From NCBI GenBank assembly GCA_963575745.1, contig CAUYUJ010014597.1, positions 1-64,000 of the forward strand: 64,000 nt of DNA, given 5' to 3'. This document shows positions 10,795 to 20,482 of this stretch, piece by piece (positions within the stretch are counted from its first letter, which is position 1; the number at the start of each line of letters is the position of its first letter). The position numbers and the translations under genes were made by a program. Source of the DNA: Prorocentrum cordatum (taxonomy: Eukaryota; Sar; Dinophyceae; Prorocentrales; Prorocentraceae). The notes beneath the pieces were generated by a model. It made no database searches. It worked only from the letters and a program-made list of their open reading frames with translations, and was not told the origin of the DNA.

Positions 10795-11503
10795 GACTTT
10801 TCGGCGCTCTTGGACCGATGGGAGCTCGAAAACGCGAGAAGCCAAAAACATTGAGAATAACATTGAACATATACGACTTTGGCCTCTCCGGGCCGCACCG
10901 CGATACCTATCAGACTTCTTGGGGTCTCTTGGAAGCCACCTGGGAGCCTCGAGAGCCGTCGGAAGGCTGACTTGGGCTGCTCGGGGGCGTCTTGGACCAT
11001 CCTTTCGCATTCTGGGGGGCGTCTTGGGCCCTCCTGGAGCGCTGTGGAGGCTGCCCAGAAAGGCTGGGGCAGCAGTGCCGGGAGCGCCCCCGAGATGTGG
11101 CCATATCTTTTCAGCGCGTTCCAGGAGCATCTTCCCGGAACGCGCTCGTGGCAGGGCGCCCGCGTCCGAGGACGTCGGCATGGGAAACCGCAGCGCGTGA
11201 TCATTCCAGCGCGTTCCGGCGAAGACCGTCCGGAACGCGCTTGGGCAATCGCTGGGTTTGAGGAAGGCGAGCGGGAACCGTTCAGGCAGTTTGGGATGCT
11301 CGGGGCAAGAGGCGGAAGCCATTCTCAGAAGACATGCGGTCTTCCTGAAGCCGTCTTGCAGAAAACAAAAGAAAAATAAGACCCTGCAGTCGTTCCTGGA
11401 GCCGTCTTGGAGCCCTCTTGGGCTGCCCTGGAGCCTGTTGGAGCCCTCTGCGGAATGGTCTTGGAGCCCGCGCCGAGGATCTGGAAAATGTCCGGGACCA
11501 TCG

Positions 11504-11578
11504 CGGCGGCCTCCGAGGCCCGGGACGCCGAACCCCCGTGAAAACACAGCGAAAATGAGTCCCGGTACTCGGATGGAG
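11504..11578 (+). repeat. 75-bp dispersed repeat, copy 2
   Basis: Same layout as copy 1: GGCGGCCTCCGAGGCCCGGG, then ACGCCGAACCC, a GTGAAAACACAGCG box and AATGAGTCCCGGTAC followed by GGATGG. Confidence 0.85.
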
Positions 11579-11601
11579 GGTCGGGCAGCTGTTTTCGGGC
11601 C

Positions 11602-11656
11602 CCTGGGTTAGAACCATCGCGCGCGCTTCGCGCGCGCGCTCAGGTTCTAGCCCAGG
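11602..11656. repeat. 55-nt near-perfect hairpin
   Basis: CCTGGGTTAGAACC (11602-11615) pairs with GGTTCTAGCCCAGG (11643-11656) with one G-T pair. Above a small internal loop, a GC-only stem of nine pairs closes a TTC loop. It sits between TTGGGGCC repeats. It could be a tiny foldback element or a structured RNA; nothing else identifies it. Confidence 0.85.
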
Positions 11657-13391
11657 CCGGGGGGGCGCTGGGTGATCTTGGACAACGCTATCAAGCACAG
11701 GCGCGCGACGGCATCTGAGGATCTTCTGGGGTGTTCCGCATGCTTCGTCAACTGGCTGTTGGAGGCACCTGTTGGGTGCTTCTTGGGGTGGCGTCTGAGG
11801 GTCCCTTGGGGGCATCGGCTCTGCAATCTGAAGCCGTCATTGGCCGTCTTGGCTGCGTGGAGGCCCGACTTGAGGCCACCTGCGGCCAGATTGAGGCAAT
11901 CCGGAATCCTCCCAGGGGCCTCCTGGAAGCAGTTTTGACGCATCGAGGGTACCCTTGGGCTATTTGAAAGCCTCTTGGACGTCTCCTGGTGGCCTTTTAG
12001 GCCCTCGGGGAAGCTTTTGGGGTCCTCGTCGGACCACTTTGGGGCCTCTTGCGGCCTCCTGTGGGCCTTGTGGGGGGGCCGCTCTGCTGTTGGGTCGCGT
12101 TCCCCTTCTTGGGCCTCTCTTGGGGCTCTTGGGGCCCTCTCGGGCCGTCTTGGGCGCCTCAAGCACCGTTTTGGGGCCCTCGCGGGCCGTCTTGGGGCCC
12201 TCTTGGAGGCCTCTTCCTCTATATGGGAGCGGCATTGGAAGCCTCTTGGGCCGTCTTGGAGCATCGGGATGCCAAAAGGCAGAAAAAAAAACGTCAAAGC
12301 CCAATCGTAAAACAATGTGTTGTGCCTCTTGGGGCCGCCTTGGGAGATCTCCTGGAACCTCGTCGGCCCTCTCGGGAGCTTCTTGGGGGCCTCTTGGATC
12401 CGATTGGGGGCCTCTTGGGACTTCCCGAGACCCTCTCGGGGTAGAAAGCTCGGATTCTCGGTTCGTGTTTCCCTTCTTGGGCCTCTCTTGGGGCCGTCTT
12501 GGGGCCCTCTCGGGCCGTCTTGGGCGCCTCAGGCACCGCCTTGGGGCCCTCGTGGGCCGCCCAGGGCCCTCTTGGAAGCCTCTTCGGCTATCTTGGAGCT
12601 GTCTGGAGGCCTCTTCCTCCTCCTCGTCCCCCTCCTCCTCCTCCCACTCCAGCTCTCTCTCCTCCTGATCTTCCTCCTCCTCCTGCAGCGTGTTCCGGAA
12701 GGCTCCCGCCGGAACATGCTGTGCACAAGTGCTGTCACTGCTGCCGCCACCGTGCCCTGGGTGGTGGGTCAGAGGCCTCATGGGTGTTGCTTTGGATCTC
12801 GTGGTTGGCCTGTCGGGGACGTCGTGAAGGCAGTTTCGCAGCTTCTCGGTAGCCGTTTTGGGACCGTTGTGGCGCCTCCTCGGGGCTGTTTTGTGACCTC
12901 TGTAGGCCTCGTTTGGGCCTCCTGGGTGCCTGTTGGGGGCATCCTGGGGCCTCTTGGGGGCTCCTTGGGGCCTCCTGGGGCACTCTTCAAGCCGGAGGGT
13001 CGAATTTTGGAGTCGTGGTCCCCCTCTTGGGCGCATCTTGGGGCCGTCTTGGGGCTCTGTTGGGCTGTCTTGGGCGACTCTGGGGCCGTCTTGGGGCCCT
13101 CTTGGGCCGTCTTGGGGCGCTCTTGGGGGCCTATTGAGCCGTCTTGGAACGTCGGACAGCCGAAAAGGCTGGAAGGCCAAAATCGGTCGAAAACCTTCGT
13201 AAAATTGACGATTTCGGCCTCTGGAAGCGCTCTGGAGAGGCGTCTTGAAGCGTCGTGGAGTGCCTTGGGGCGCCTCTCGGGCCGTCTTGGGCCTATCTTG
13301 GGCGTCCTGGAGCGGTCTTTCGGCGACTCGGGGCCCGCTTGGGCCGTCTTGGGAGCCTCTGGAGGCCCTCCTGGCCCATGGGGGGTCGGAG

Positions 13392-13468
13392 GCGGCGGCC
13401 TCCGAGGCCCAGGACGCGGAAACCCTATAAAAACACAGGGGAAATGAGCCCCGGTCCCGCCATGGGGG
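13392..13468 (+). repeat. 75-bp dispersed repeat, copy 3
   Basis: GGCGGCCTCCGAGGCCCAGG, then ACGCGGAAACCC, a TATAAAAACACAGGG box, AATGAGCCCCGGTCC and CCATGG. Followed by a G/C-rich stretch and a TA dinucleotide tract (13511-13568). Confidence 0.85.
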
Positions 13469-13506
13469 GTGGGGGCACCTGTCCCGGGGCCCCCGGCCTC
13501 GCCCCC

Positions 13507-13510
<4 letters not shown>

Positions 13511-13546
<36 letters not shown>

Positions 13547-13568
13547 TATATGTATATATATATATACA
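13511..13568. repeat. TA dinucleotide tract
   Basis: (TA)n with minor interruptions. Similar short tracts occur at 1083-1157, 14100-14130, 14679-14699 and 14724-14743. Confidence 0.95.
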
Positions 13569-13696
13569 TATGGGGATGGGGGGGACTTCTCCCGCTCGCC
13601 AGGGGCCCCCTCGCCGCCGCCAGTGGCTCTTCAGCGAGCGTCGCGGCGCGCGCCGCGGGCCCCTTGCCCCCCTGGCCTCAGAAGCATCGGCATCGG

Positions 13697-14076
13697 ATGT
13701 TGCTGCTGCTCGGCTCGGTGCTCTTGCTGCTCAGCTTCATTGCCGGCGTTTGGATCGGTCGTCGCTGGCCGAGGGCCCCTGAATCGAGCCCGACTCCGCC
13801 GATGGCCCCTGGATCGACCGCAAATCCACCGCCCCCGCAAGCTGTGGCGCTTCCACCGCTTCCACCGGAGCCGCGCAGGAGGGCCCCTGAGCCGAGCCCG
13901 AACCCTCCTCCGCCGCCAGAGCCGCGCCCGAGGGCCCCTGGATCGAGCCTGAGCCCGAACATTGTGGTGACCACGCCCCATGGGAAGGTCTTCCACTTGC
14001 GGGACGATTGCCATGGCCTGAACTTATCTCGCGATGCTGCTGGGGGTTGGCAACGTGGGGGTCCGCCCAGGCCTGA

Positions 14077-14133
<57 letters not shown>

Positions 14134-14454
14134 CCCCCCTGCCCTGCCTGTGCTTTCTCCTCACCCGTACCGTGCCCTGCCTGTGCTTTCTCCTTCCCCT
14201 CTGCCCTGCCTGTGGCGCCTCCTTCCCCCTCCTCCCCACCTCCCTCCCTCTCCTCTTCCCCCTTATCCCTCTTCCTCCTCGCTCCTTCGACTCCTCCTTT
14301 TCCTCATCGCCCCCTCCCTCCACCCCCCTCTCCTCCATTTCGTCCTCGACTGGAAAAGCGACCCCCCAGTTCGCAACCCTGTTTCCAGCTGCTGCCTGGA
14401 CCGCAGGGGTTTGAAATATTTGCCAATGTGCAAGATATGCGCCAAGTGCAAGTA
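13697..14454 (+). CDS. Short membrane protein with Pro-rich linker and Cys tail (two exons)
   Basis: Exon 1 starts at ATG 13697: a hydrophobic helix (MLLLLGSVLLLLSFIAGVWI), an Arg-Arg stop-transfer, about 60 Pro-rich residues, then ...VVTTPHGKVFHLRDDCHGLN. Exon 2 begins after CTGGACCGCAG (14394-14404) and reads GLKYLPMCKICAKCK before TAG (14452-14454). Together H-x4-C...C-x2-C-x2-C forms a plausible metal-binding tail. I recall similar tails in unnamed dinoflagellate proteins, often near transposons. The donor near 14040-14053 is not certain; GGGGTT occurs at both intron ends, and the intron contains a CT/TA tract and pyrimidine-rich DNA. Confidence 0.45.
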
Positions 14455-14867
14455 GGCGCCCCGCCTGTTCACAGGGGGGCCATTTGTTAACAGTGACTCC
14501 GACTCTGCCTGTACCATGCCTCAGATTGGAAGGGCGCATTCCTCCTCCTCCTCCTCCTCCTGCTCCTCCTTCTCTGCCTCGGATGCCCAGGAAGGGAGAG
14601 GAGAGGAGAGGAGGGCGATGTGGGAGAGGAACGGAAAAGGAGGAGGAGGAGGAGGAGGAGAAGGGTTCGAAGGGGAATATATATATATATATATATATAG
14701 GTGTCCAGCCCTTTATAAATATGTATATATATATATATATATAGCTGCACCCCACCTGCTGGGCTGGATCCATTCTGCGACACCTGGAGGGGTAGGTTTT
14801 CAGGCCTGAAACTAGACCGCCAGACGATAGCACAGATCCAGCCCTAGCAGTGCCCCACCCCGCGAGG
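14455..14867. other. Repeat-rich spacer
   Basis: TCC and GGA triplet runs (14541-14570, 14636-14660), TA tracts, and a direct copy (about 14757-14820) of the interior of the inverted-repeat element that follows: GCTGGGCTGGATCCATTCTG, then a TTTTCAGGCCTGAAAC palindrome. No gene. Confidence 0.7.
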
Positions 14868-15030
14868 AGTAGTTAGCACACGTTTTCCAAGGAGTAGTTA
14901 GCACATGCTGGGCTGGATCCATTCTGCAACCCCTGGAGGGGTATGTTTTCAGGCTTGAAACAAGCCAGAAAGGAGATAGCACATTTCCAGGCTGTGCTAA
15001 CTACACCTTGGACGACTTGTGCTAACTACT
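14868..15030. mobile_element. Inverted-repeat element with doubled end motif
   Basis: AGTAGTTAGCACA occurs at 14868 and 14893; its complement TGTGCTAACTAC(T) occurs at 14993 and 15018. Spacing is 25 bp on both sides, so the element is a symmetric 163-bp inverted repeat. The interior carries a near-copy of the segment at 14757-14820. No clear target duplication is visible. CCAGGCTGTGCTAACT (14987-15002) matches sites at 2971-2986 (inverse) and 6083-6098 near gene A. Confidence 0.65.
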
Positions 15031-15169
15031 TGTTCCTGACTATAAGCAAAAGAAACTGAAGTAAAGCATGTCATCGGTATCGCCATCGTTGAAATTCACA
15101 ACGGCATGATGAAGGGCGAACCCATCTCCTGCTGCGAATATGTACTGCGTGACCCATTTCGGCCGACCC
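15031..15169. other. Short spacer
   Basis: Ordinary-composition sequence with an in-frame stretch (ISCCEYVLRDPFRPTRAP) that runs into the following repeat; too short to call as coding. Confidence 0.5.
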
Positions 15170-15905
15170 GGGCCCCTCTTGGCCCGTCATTGGGAGCTGT
15201 GCCCGTCTTGGGGCTCTCAAGGGACCCTCTCCGACCATGTAAGGATTCCGGTGGCCCACATCGGGCCCCCTGGGGACTCTCTTTGGGTCGTCTTCGTCTT
15301 GGAGCTCTCTTGCGCTGCTTGAAGCTCTCTTCAGGCCGTCTTTGTTGGGGCCCTCCTGGGGGCCTCTGGGGCCGCGCGGGGCCAATTTGGGGAGCCTTTG
15401 GGGCCGTCGTGGCCGCTGTTAGGTTTCTATGAAAGAATACCCTGGAATTCTACGCTTTTTTATCGGAGATGCTTAATATTCGCCGTTGGGGGGCCCGTCA
15501 TGGGGACATGAGCCCGTCTTGGGGCCTTCTTGGGGCCCACTCCGACCATGTAGGGATCCTCCGGTGGCTCCCTCGGGTCCTCTGGGGACTCTTGTGGGCC
15601 GTCTTGGGGTTCTCTTGTGCTGCTTGGAGCTCTCTTCAGGCCGTCTTGGGGCCCTCTCGGGGGCCTCTTGGGCCGTCTGGGGCCGATGTTGGGAGCCTCT
15701 GGGGCCGTCGCGGCCGCTGTTAGGATCCCAGAGTGTGCCCTTTTCCATAGGAAACGATAGGAAACGCTTGATGTTTGCCGTCGGGGGTCCTTCTCGGCAG
15801 GGTCTTTGCGGCCGTCTAGGCGCAATCTTGGGCTGTCTTCGAGCGCTCGTGGGCCGTCTTACGGCCATCTCAGTGTGCTCTTCAGCCATCTTCCAGACAA
15901 CCTAG
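15170..15905 (+). repeat. Tandem duplication of about 310 bp plus partial third unit
   Basis: 15179-15427 and 15489-15727 align over most of their length (both contain CTCCGACCATGTA(R)GGAT, then GGGGACTCT, then a GAAGCTCTCTTCAGGCCGTC-like segment, and end GTCGYGGCCGCTGTTAGG). A third partial copy starts near 15780. The units are built from TTGGGGCC-type repeats. A CT tract follows at about 15941-15967. Confidence 0.85.
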
Positions 15906-15969
15906 GGAGGCCTCTTGGGCAGAGCCCCTTCTTTTTTCTCTCTCTATCTCTCTCTCTCTCTCTCTTTCT

Positions 15970-16389
15970 GTTTCTTGTGTCGGTCATAAGCTTTTGAAAA
16001 GCTAGTCCCGAAATCCCAAGAGCCCAGGCTACCCTCTCTCGCGGTCTCGTGGCTCACCACCCTACAGCTAACCCCCCTCTACCAGGCCCTATCTCTTCAG
16101 CGAGGTTTCCACCGCCTATGGGGGGAACGCATAGCGGCTTCCCAGGCCGGGGACCGCGGAGAGTAGGCGGCCGAGGGGGGGTTTGCGAAACATGTGACCG
16201 AGACCGATAGGGGAGTAACCCGGGGGACTACTGACTGGGCCTCTGCGAGACTTTTATGCATGGTGTCCCAAATTTCAGGGTGTGGAAGGTGGGCCGAAAC
16301 GGCTGCCGTGCATACAAGCTCGACCGACGAAACGATCGACCCGCTACCCACCTTGCCCAAACATCTACCGTAAACGTTTGGATGTTTGG
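15970..16389. other. Spacer without a supported gene
   Basis: Mixed-composition DNA. A 12-bp perfect inverted repeat, TGCCCAAACATC (16354-16365) and GATGTTTGGGCA (16381-16392), flanks a loop containing AAACGTTT. No coding signal on either strand. Confidence 0.55.
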
Positions 16390-16394
16390 GCAGG

Positions 16395-16720
16395 CGGGGA
16401 ATCTGTGGGGGGCCTCCTGGGGACTGTTGGGAGGCCTCTTGGGGGCCTCTCGGAGGCCTCTTGGGACCTCTTGGGGGTCTCTTGGGGGCCTCTTGGGGGC
16501 CTCTTTGGGGTTCCTGGAGGACTCTTGGGAGATTCGTGGGGCCTCGTGGGGGCGTCTTGAGGGCGATCCTAAGGTCTCAGCTCTCCGTCGGAGGGCGAGA
16601 AGGCGGGAAGGGAACAATCATATAGACTTCCCCTGGGGTCCCTCTGGGGCTGTCTCTGGCGTCTCTTGAGCCGTCTGGAGGCTCCCTTGGGCCGTCTGAG
16701 ACCCCTGCAGACCGTTTTTG
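16395..16720 (+). repeat. TTGGGGCC-type repeat block
   Basis: About fifteen degenerate units with CTCTTGGGGGCCTC-type cores. No gene. Confidence 0.85.
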
Positions 16721-16803
16721 GGGTGACTGGGTCTGGGGCAGCCTGGACGACTGTCTGATGGCCTGCGGGGCAGATTCGGGATTCAGAAATGCGTACCTGG
16801 CCC

Positions 16804-16950
16804 CAGGGCTGAACCTAAACGGTGTTGTTCGTTTTCGTTTTGTTTTCGTCTTCCCTCGTTTTTGTCTCGAATCCGCCATTACCGCAAAACGAATTCGAAA
16901 CGAAAAACGGCCCACGAAATCACCAAAAACACCGTTTAGGTCCAGCCCTG
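16804..16950. mobile_element. hAT-type MITE with 8-bp target duplication
   Basis: The 5' end reads CAGGGCTGAACCTAAACGGT and the 3' end is its reverse complement with one difference (...ACCGTTTAGGTCCAGCCCTG); the match extends to 23 bases. Directly outside are CCTGGCCC (16796-16803) and CCTGACCC (16951-16958), an 8-bp duplication with one change. CA-G-G-start ends and 8-bp duplications are the hAT hallmark. The 147-bp interior is T/A-richer than its surroundings and non-coding, so mobilisation would need a transposase supplied elsewhere. Confidence 0.8.
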
Positions 16951-17251
16951 CCTGACCCCTGGACCTCCCATTTGCGGTCGTGGTCCCAGCCACGGGGCCC
17001 CCAGGCCCGGTCCGCCGCTGCATGTGCAAGCAGCGACTGCCAGCGGGGGCCCCCAAAAGCAGCAGGTCGAGCCATTGCAGCGTGGATGCGTAGGCAATGT
17101 GGTGTGAGCCATGCGGTGCGAGGTACGCGGTGCGAGAGACGGCGCCGACTGCGTGGCGAAGGCTGTGCGGTGCGGCATGCGTGAGCCGATGGTGCAAGTC
17201 GCGCGGTGCAGGCCGTGTGGCCTGCACTGCGTGGTGCAAGACGCGTGGTGC

Positions 17252-17400
17252 AGGAGGAGGAGGAGGAGGAGGAGGAGGAGGAGGAGGAGGAGGAGGAGGA
17301 GGAGGAGAGGAGGAGGGAGGAGGAGGAGGAGGAGGAGGAGGAGGAGGAGGAGGAGGTGGAAGGAGGAGGAGGAGGAGGAGGAGAGAGGAAGGAGGAGGAG
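17252..17400. repeat. GGA triplet tract
   Basis: (GGA)n run of about 150 bp with a few substitutions. Part of a 500-bp region where purine-rich and pyrimidine-rich triplet tracts face each other around a GC-rich linker. Confidence 0.95.
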
Positions 17401-17559
17401 GGGGCGCCCACGAGGCGCCCACCTGGTCGAGCCCCTGCCGCGGCACCCGCCGCGGCGCACGAGGCGCCCAAAAGGGAGCGACGCCGCGGAGCCGGGCGAG
17501 GCCGCGGCGGGCCCACCTAGGCGCACGCGGGGCGCCCGCGGGCGCCCACCGGGGCCATC

Positions 17560-17762
17560 CTCTCCTCCTCCTCCTCCTCCTCCTCCTCCTCCTCCTCCTC
17601 CTCCTCCTCCTCCTCCTCCTCCTCCTCCTCCTCCTCCTCCTCCTCCTCCTCCTCCTCCTCCTCCTCCCTCCCTCCCTCCTCCTCCTCCTCCTCCTCCTCC
17701 TCCTCCTCCTTCCTCCTCTCCTCCTCCTCCTCCTCCTCCTCCTCATCCTCCTCCTCCTCCCC
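17560..17762. repeat. TCC triplet tract
   Basis: (TCC)n run of about 200 bp, the reverse complement of the tract at 17252-17400. A minus-strand open frame of more than 500 codons covers both tracts, but it is a repeat artefact. Confidence 0.95.
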
Positions 17763-17763
17763 C

Positions 17764-17873
17764 GCCCCCGCCCCCCACGATTTCTGAGGGGGAGGGTGGG
17801 GTTCACACCGTTCGGGAGCTCCCGGGCGAGGTGAACCCCACCCTCCCCCTCAGAAATCGTGGGGGGCGGGGGC
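17764..17873. repeat. Perfect 43-bp inverted repeat (foldback)
   Basis: 17764-17806 is exactly complementary to 17831-17873. The arms contain ACGATTTCTGAGGGGGAGGG and GTTCAC next to the loop. The 24-nt loop contains the palindrome GGGAGCTCCC. It borders the TCC tract directly. The perfect match implies recent origin, gene conversion, or selection on structure. Confidence 0.97.
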
Positions 17874-18061
17874 AGGCTTCGCACGTGGCCCCCTACACCA
17901 CCCGGGCACGGGGCGGAGCCCCGGCCGACCCGGCCAGGTCCCGTACGCGGGGGAGGAGCACGAGCACGTGAGCGCAGGCTCTGCCTTAGGGGACGGCTCT
18001 CCTCTCCCACCCGATCCTCTGGAGCACCGAGGCGCCCACCTCCGCGTGCTGTTTCCCTACA

Positions 18062-18156
18062 GACAGGACTGGTCCGAGCTGTTTGTTTTTGATCGCGTGC
18101 TGTGCCACTCCGAACGTTTTCGGTCCTTCCTAGATGGCGTTTCCGCTGCAGCGTGA
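18062..18156 (+). CDS. Candidate short terminal exon
   Basis: A good acceptor (GTGCTGTTTCCCTACAG) precedes a frame reading RQDWSELFVFDRVLCHSERF... to a TGA at 18154-18156. Only about 31 residues; no upstream exon identified. Offered because the acceptor is unusually good for this window. Confidence 0.2.
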
Positions 18157-20380
18157 GCCTCATTTCAATATCGGGGCTTTGCTCCCGTCGTTCAGAATGG
18201 CGCTCTCGCCTGAGCGCGTGCCACTTCTCTGGATCCGAGTCCTTCCTCATCACTGTCGCACCTGTCATTTCCCCTCCTCAGCCTTCCCCTGGTCATCCTG
18301 CTTATCCCGCTCCATCCACTCCAGTTCCTCCTGCTGCTGTTCGTCCTCCTCCTCCTTCCTCATCCTTTTCATCCTGCTTCCTGCGAATCTTCCTGCTCAT
18401 CCAAAACACCTCCTCATCATCCTCATCCAATGTACGCAGCTCCCCTTCCGAAATCCAGGGATCCTGCCTTCTCTCCACCCTCCTCCCTCGCTCGAAGGCC
18501 CCCAGGAATCTTCAAAGGTCCCCCGCGGCCCTGGGCCTCCCAGGTCCCGCAGGGTTCTCTGGGCGCCCCCACGCACAGACGAGAATCTGATCCTCGATCG
18601 TCCCGCCCCTCTCAAGAGCGGCGAACATGCAAGTGTTGGTAGGGCTTCGGGTGGCGCACAGACGGCCCCCCCAGGCATTCCTGCCCGGCTCGACAGGCCC
18701 CCGAGTAGTCGCAGCTGGTCTCAACAGGCCTCCCAAGCAGTCTGGAGTGGTGTCAACACCCGGCGCCGCCTCCAGCAGCGGCCCTGGGGCGCTCCGCTCT
18801 CTCCAGGGCCGCGGCGCTGAGACCGCCCCCAGACTACTCGGGGGGGCCTGCCATGCCCAGCTGGCACTGCTCGGGGGGCTGCTAAGGCCAGCCAGGACTA
18901 CCTGGGGGGCTGTCTGCACGCAGCCCGTCGCTACCAGTCCATATCGGGCGCGATCCCGTGGATATGCGGTCGCACGGATCTGTTCCGCGCGGGGCATCGC
19001 GGACCAGAAACGCCCCGTGTCCACGTCTCGCGGATTAAAGGCCTGGCCCACGAAGCCGAGGAGGAGGAGGAGGAGGAGGAGGAGGAGGAGGAGGAGGAGG
19101 AGGAGGACTGTGCCCCGCCCGCGACCCCCGCCTGGCCCGCGACCTGCGGGCGCCAACCCCGCGGCGGCCGCGACTCGGGCGCCCGACCGCTGCCGACCGC
19201 CGCGGCGCGCGCGACCGCGCCGCGCGCCACTGGCGCAGCTGGCGCGCGCGGCGCCGCGGCGGCCGCGGCGAGGGCTCCGCGGGGCGCCTGGCGGTCGTCT
19301 CCTTCGTCGCTCCTCGGCCGTAGGCTGTCGGTCGCCGCCGCCGCCGCCGCCGCCGCAGGCCGCCGCCGCTGGTCGTCGGTCGCAGGCGGCGCCGCGCGCG
19401 CACATCTGGGGCCCTGGCTACAAACCCGAAAGGACACCAGACCCTGAAGGACCCCAAAACCCTAAAGGACCCCACATTATGAAGGACCTCAACCCCCAAA
19501 GGACACCAGACCCTAAAGGACCCCAAACTATAAAGGACCTCGAACCGGGGGTGGGAACTTCTGCTCCACGCGTCGCGTCGGCGGCCCTGGCGACGCGCTA
19601 TGCCCTGCAGGTAGGTGGACACAATGTCGCTCCGCCCCGCGCCGCGGGAGGCTGGGCAGAGCTCGGGATGCTGACGCTCAGGGAACAGGGACTGCGTGGT
19701 CAGCGTGTCGCGCCGAGGCGCAGTGGGCCAGGACTGGCGGCGCGACGCGCTGGGCGCTGGCGCTCCTGACCGTCGGGCGGAGAGTCGCGATGAGCAGCTC
19801 CTGGGCAAAAGGAGCACCCTCCGCCTCCTCCTCCTCCTCCTCCTCCTCGTCCTCGTCCTCCTCCTCCTCTTCCTCCTGGCCCCTCCAGATCGGCTCCTCC
19901 CACAGCCCCACCTTGGGCCTGCACGCTCCTCTCCTTGCACAGCCGCCCGTCCCCCCCCGACGGAGAGCGTGCCCCCAGGCAGGCTGCGCCGCTCGCCAGG
20001 CCGGCGCGCGAGGATCGACCGCGTCATCACCCGGGTGACTCCAACCTAAGACCCATGGAGGCCCAACCGGAAAGAAAAAAAAATGGGGCGCGCCGAAGAA
20101 CCCAGGGGGTCCGGTTTCCGCGGAGGAAAGAAAAAAACCCTGGCGATGGGGTTCGAGCACGAGGGTTACCCCCCCCTCAAATTCCGGAAGAGGAATGAAC
20201 TCCCAGCCGCGGGGGTGCCCGCGCGAGGGGCCCCACCCCCCCAAGCGCAACCAGAGGAAGAAAAGCGTGAGAGCCGAGACTGTAAGTGCAATGCAACAAC
20301 ACCTTAATCGCGGTTGCACTAGGGATTTGTATTAGTACGGGAACAACTGAATTACAGCCGGTGAGGTTTGGGTTCGGGTT
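18157..20380. other. Long stretch without a supported gene
   Basis: Pyrimidine-rich DNA (18270-18500), GC-rich text, a GGA tract (19060-19105), a very GC-rich segment (19110-19400), a 17-bp minisatellite (19426-19545) and a TCC tract (19826-19880). Long frames on both strands are low-complexity and mutually overlapping. Purine-rich A-runs (GGAAAGAAAAAA) recur near 20070, 20125 and 20590. Confidence 0.6.
19426..19545. repeat. 17-bp minisatellite with four-unit higher-order period
   Basis: About seven units of AAAGGACCCCAAACCCT type. Units alternate in a fixed order (ACACCAGACCCT, CCCCAAAACCCT, CCCCACATTAT, CCTCAACCCCC) and the order restarts, suggesting duplication of blocks of four units. 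Confidence 0.85.
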
Positions 20381-20387
20381 CGGGCTT

Positions 20388-20482
20388 ATATATTGGGAAC
20401 CCAGTACATTGGAAACGCAATATATTGGAAACTCACTATATTGGAAACCCACTATATTGGAAACCCAATATATTCGAAACCC
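20388..20482. repeat. 18-bp minisatellite (TATATTGGAAACCCA)
   Basis: Five to six units with core TATATTGGAAACYCAC. A/T-rich compared with the surroundings. No gene. Confidence 0.9.

Larger units (their letters stand above)
10915..13380 (+). repeat. TTGGGGCC-type degenerate repeat field
   Basis: Dense, degenerate units of about 15-20 bp with TCTTGGGGCC(C/G) at their core. A larger duplication is visible: about 12100-12235 and 12468-12600 share long stretches from CCCTTCTTGGGCCTCTCTTG through GGCGCCTCA and on. Both strands stay open (Leu-Gly-Pro-Ser-Trp repeats on plus, Pro-Gln-Asp-Gly-Pro repeats on minus), which is a property of the repeat and not evidence for genes. Confidence 0.85.

Noticed and set aside
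11960-13447. Long frames on both strands in the TTGGGGCC field
   Set aside because: Both strands are open over the same DNA with simple repeats (LGPSWG and PQDGPR types), which reflects the repeat period.
16577-18268. Minus-strand open frame of more than 560 codons
   Set aside because: It owes its length to GGA/TCC triplet tracts and the foldback; composition is Arg, Pro or Ser runs, and equally long frames exist on the other strand.
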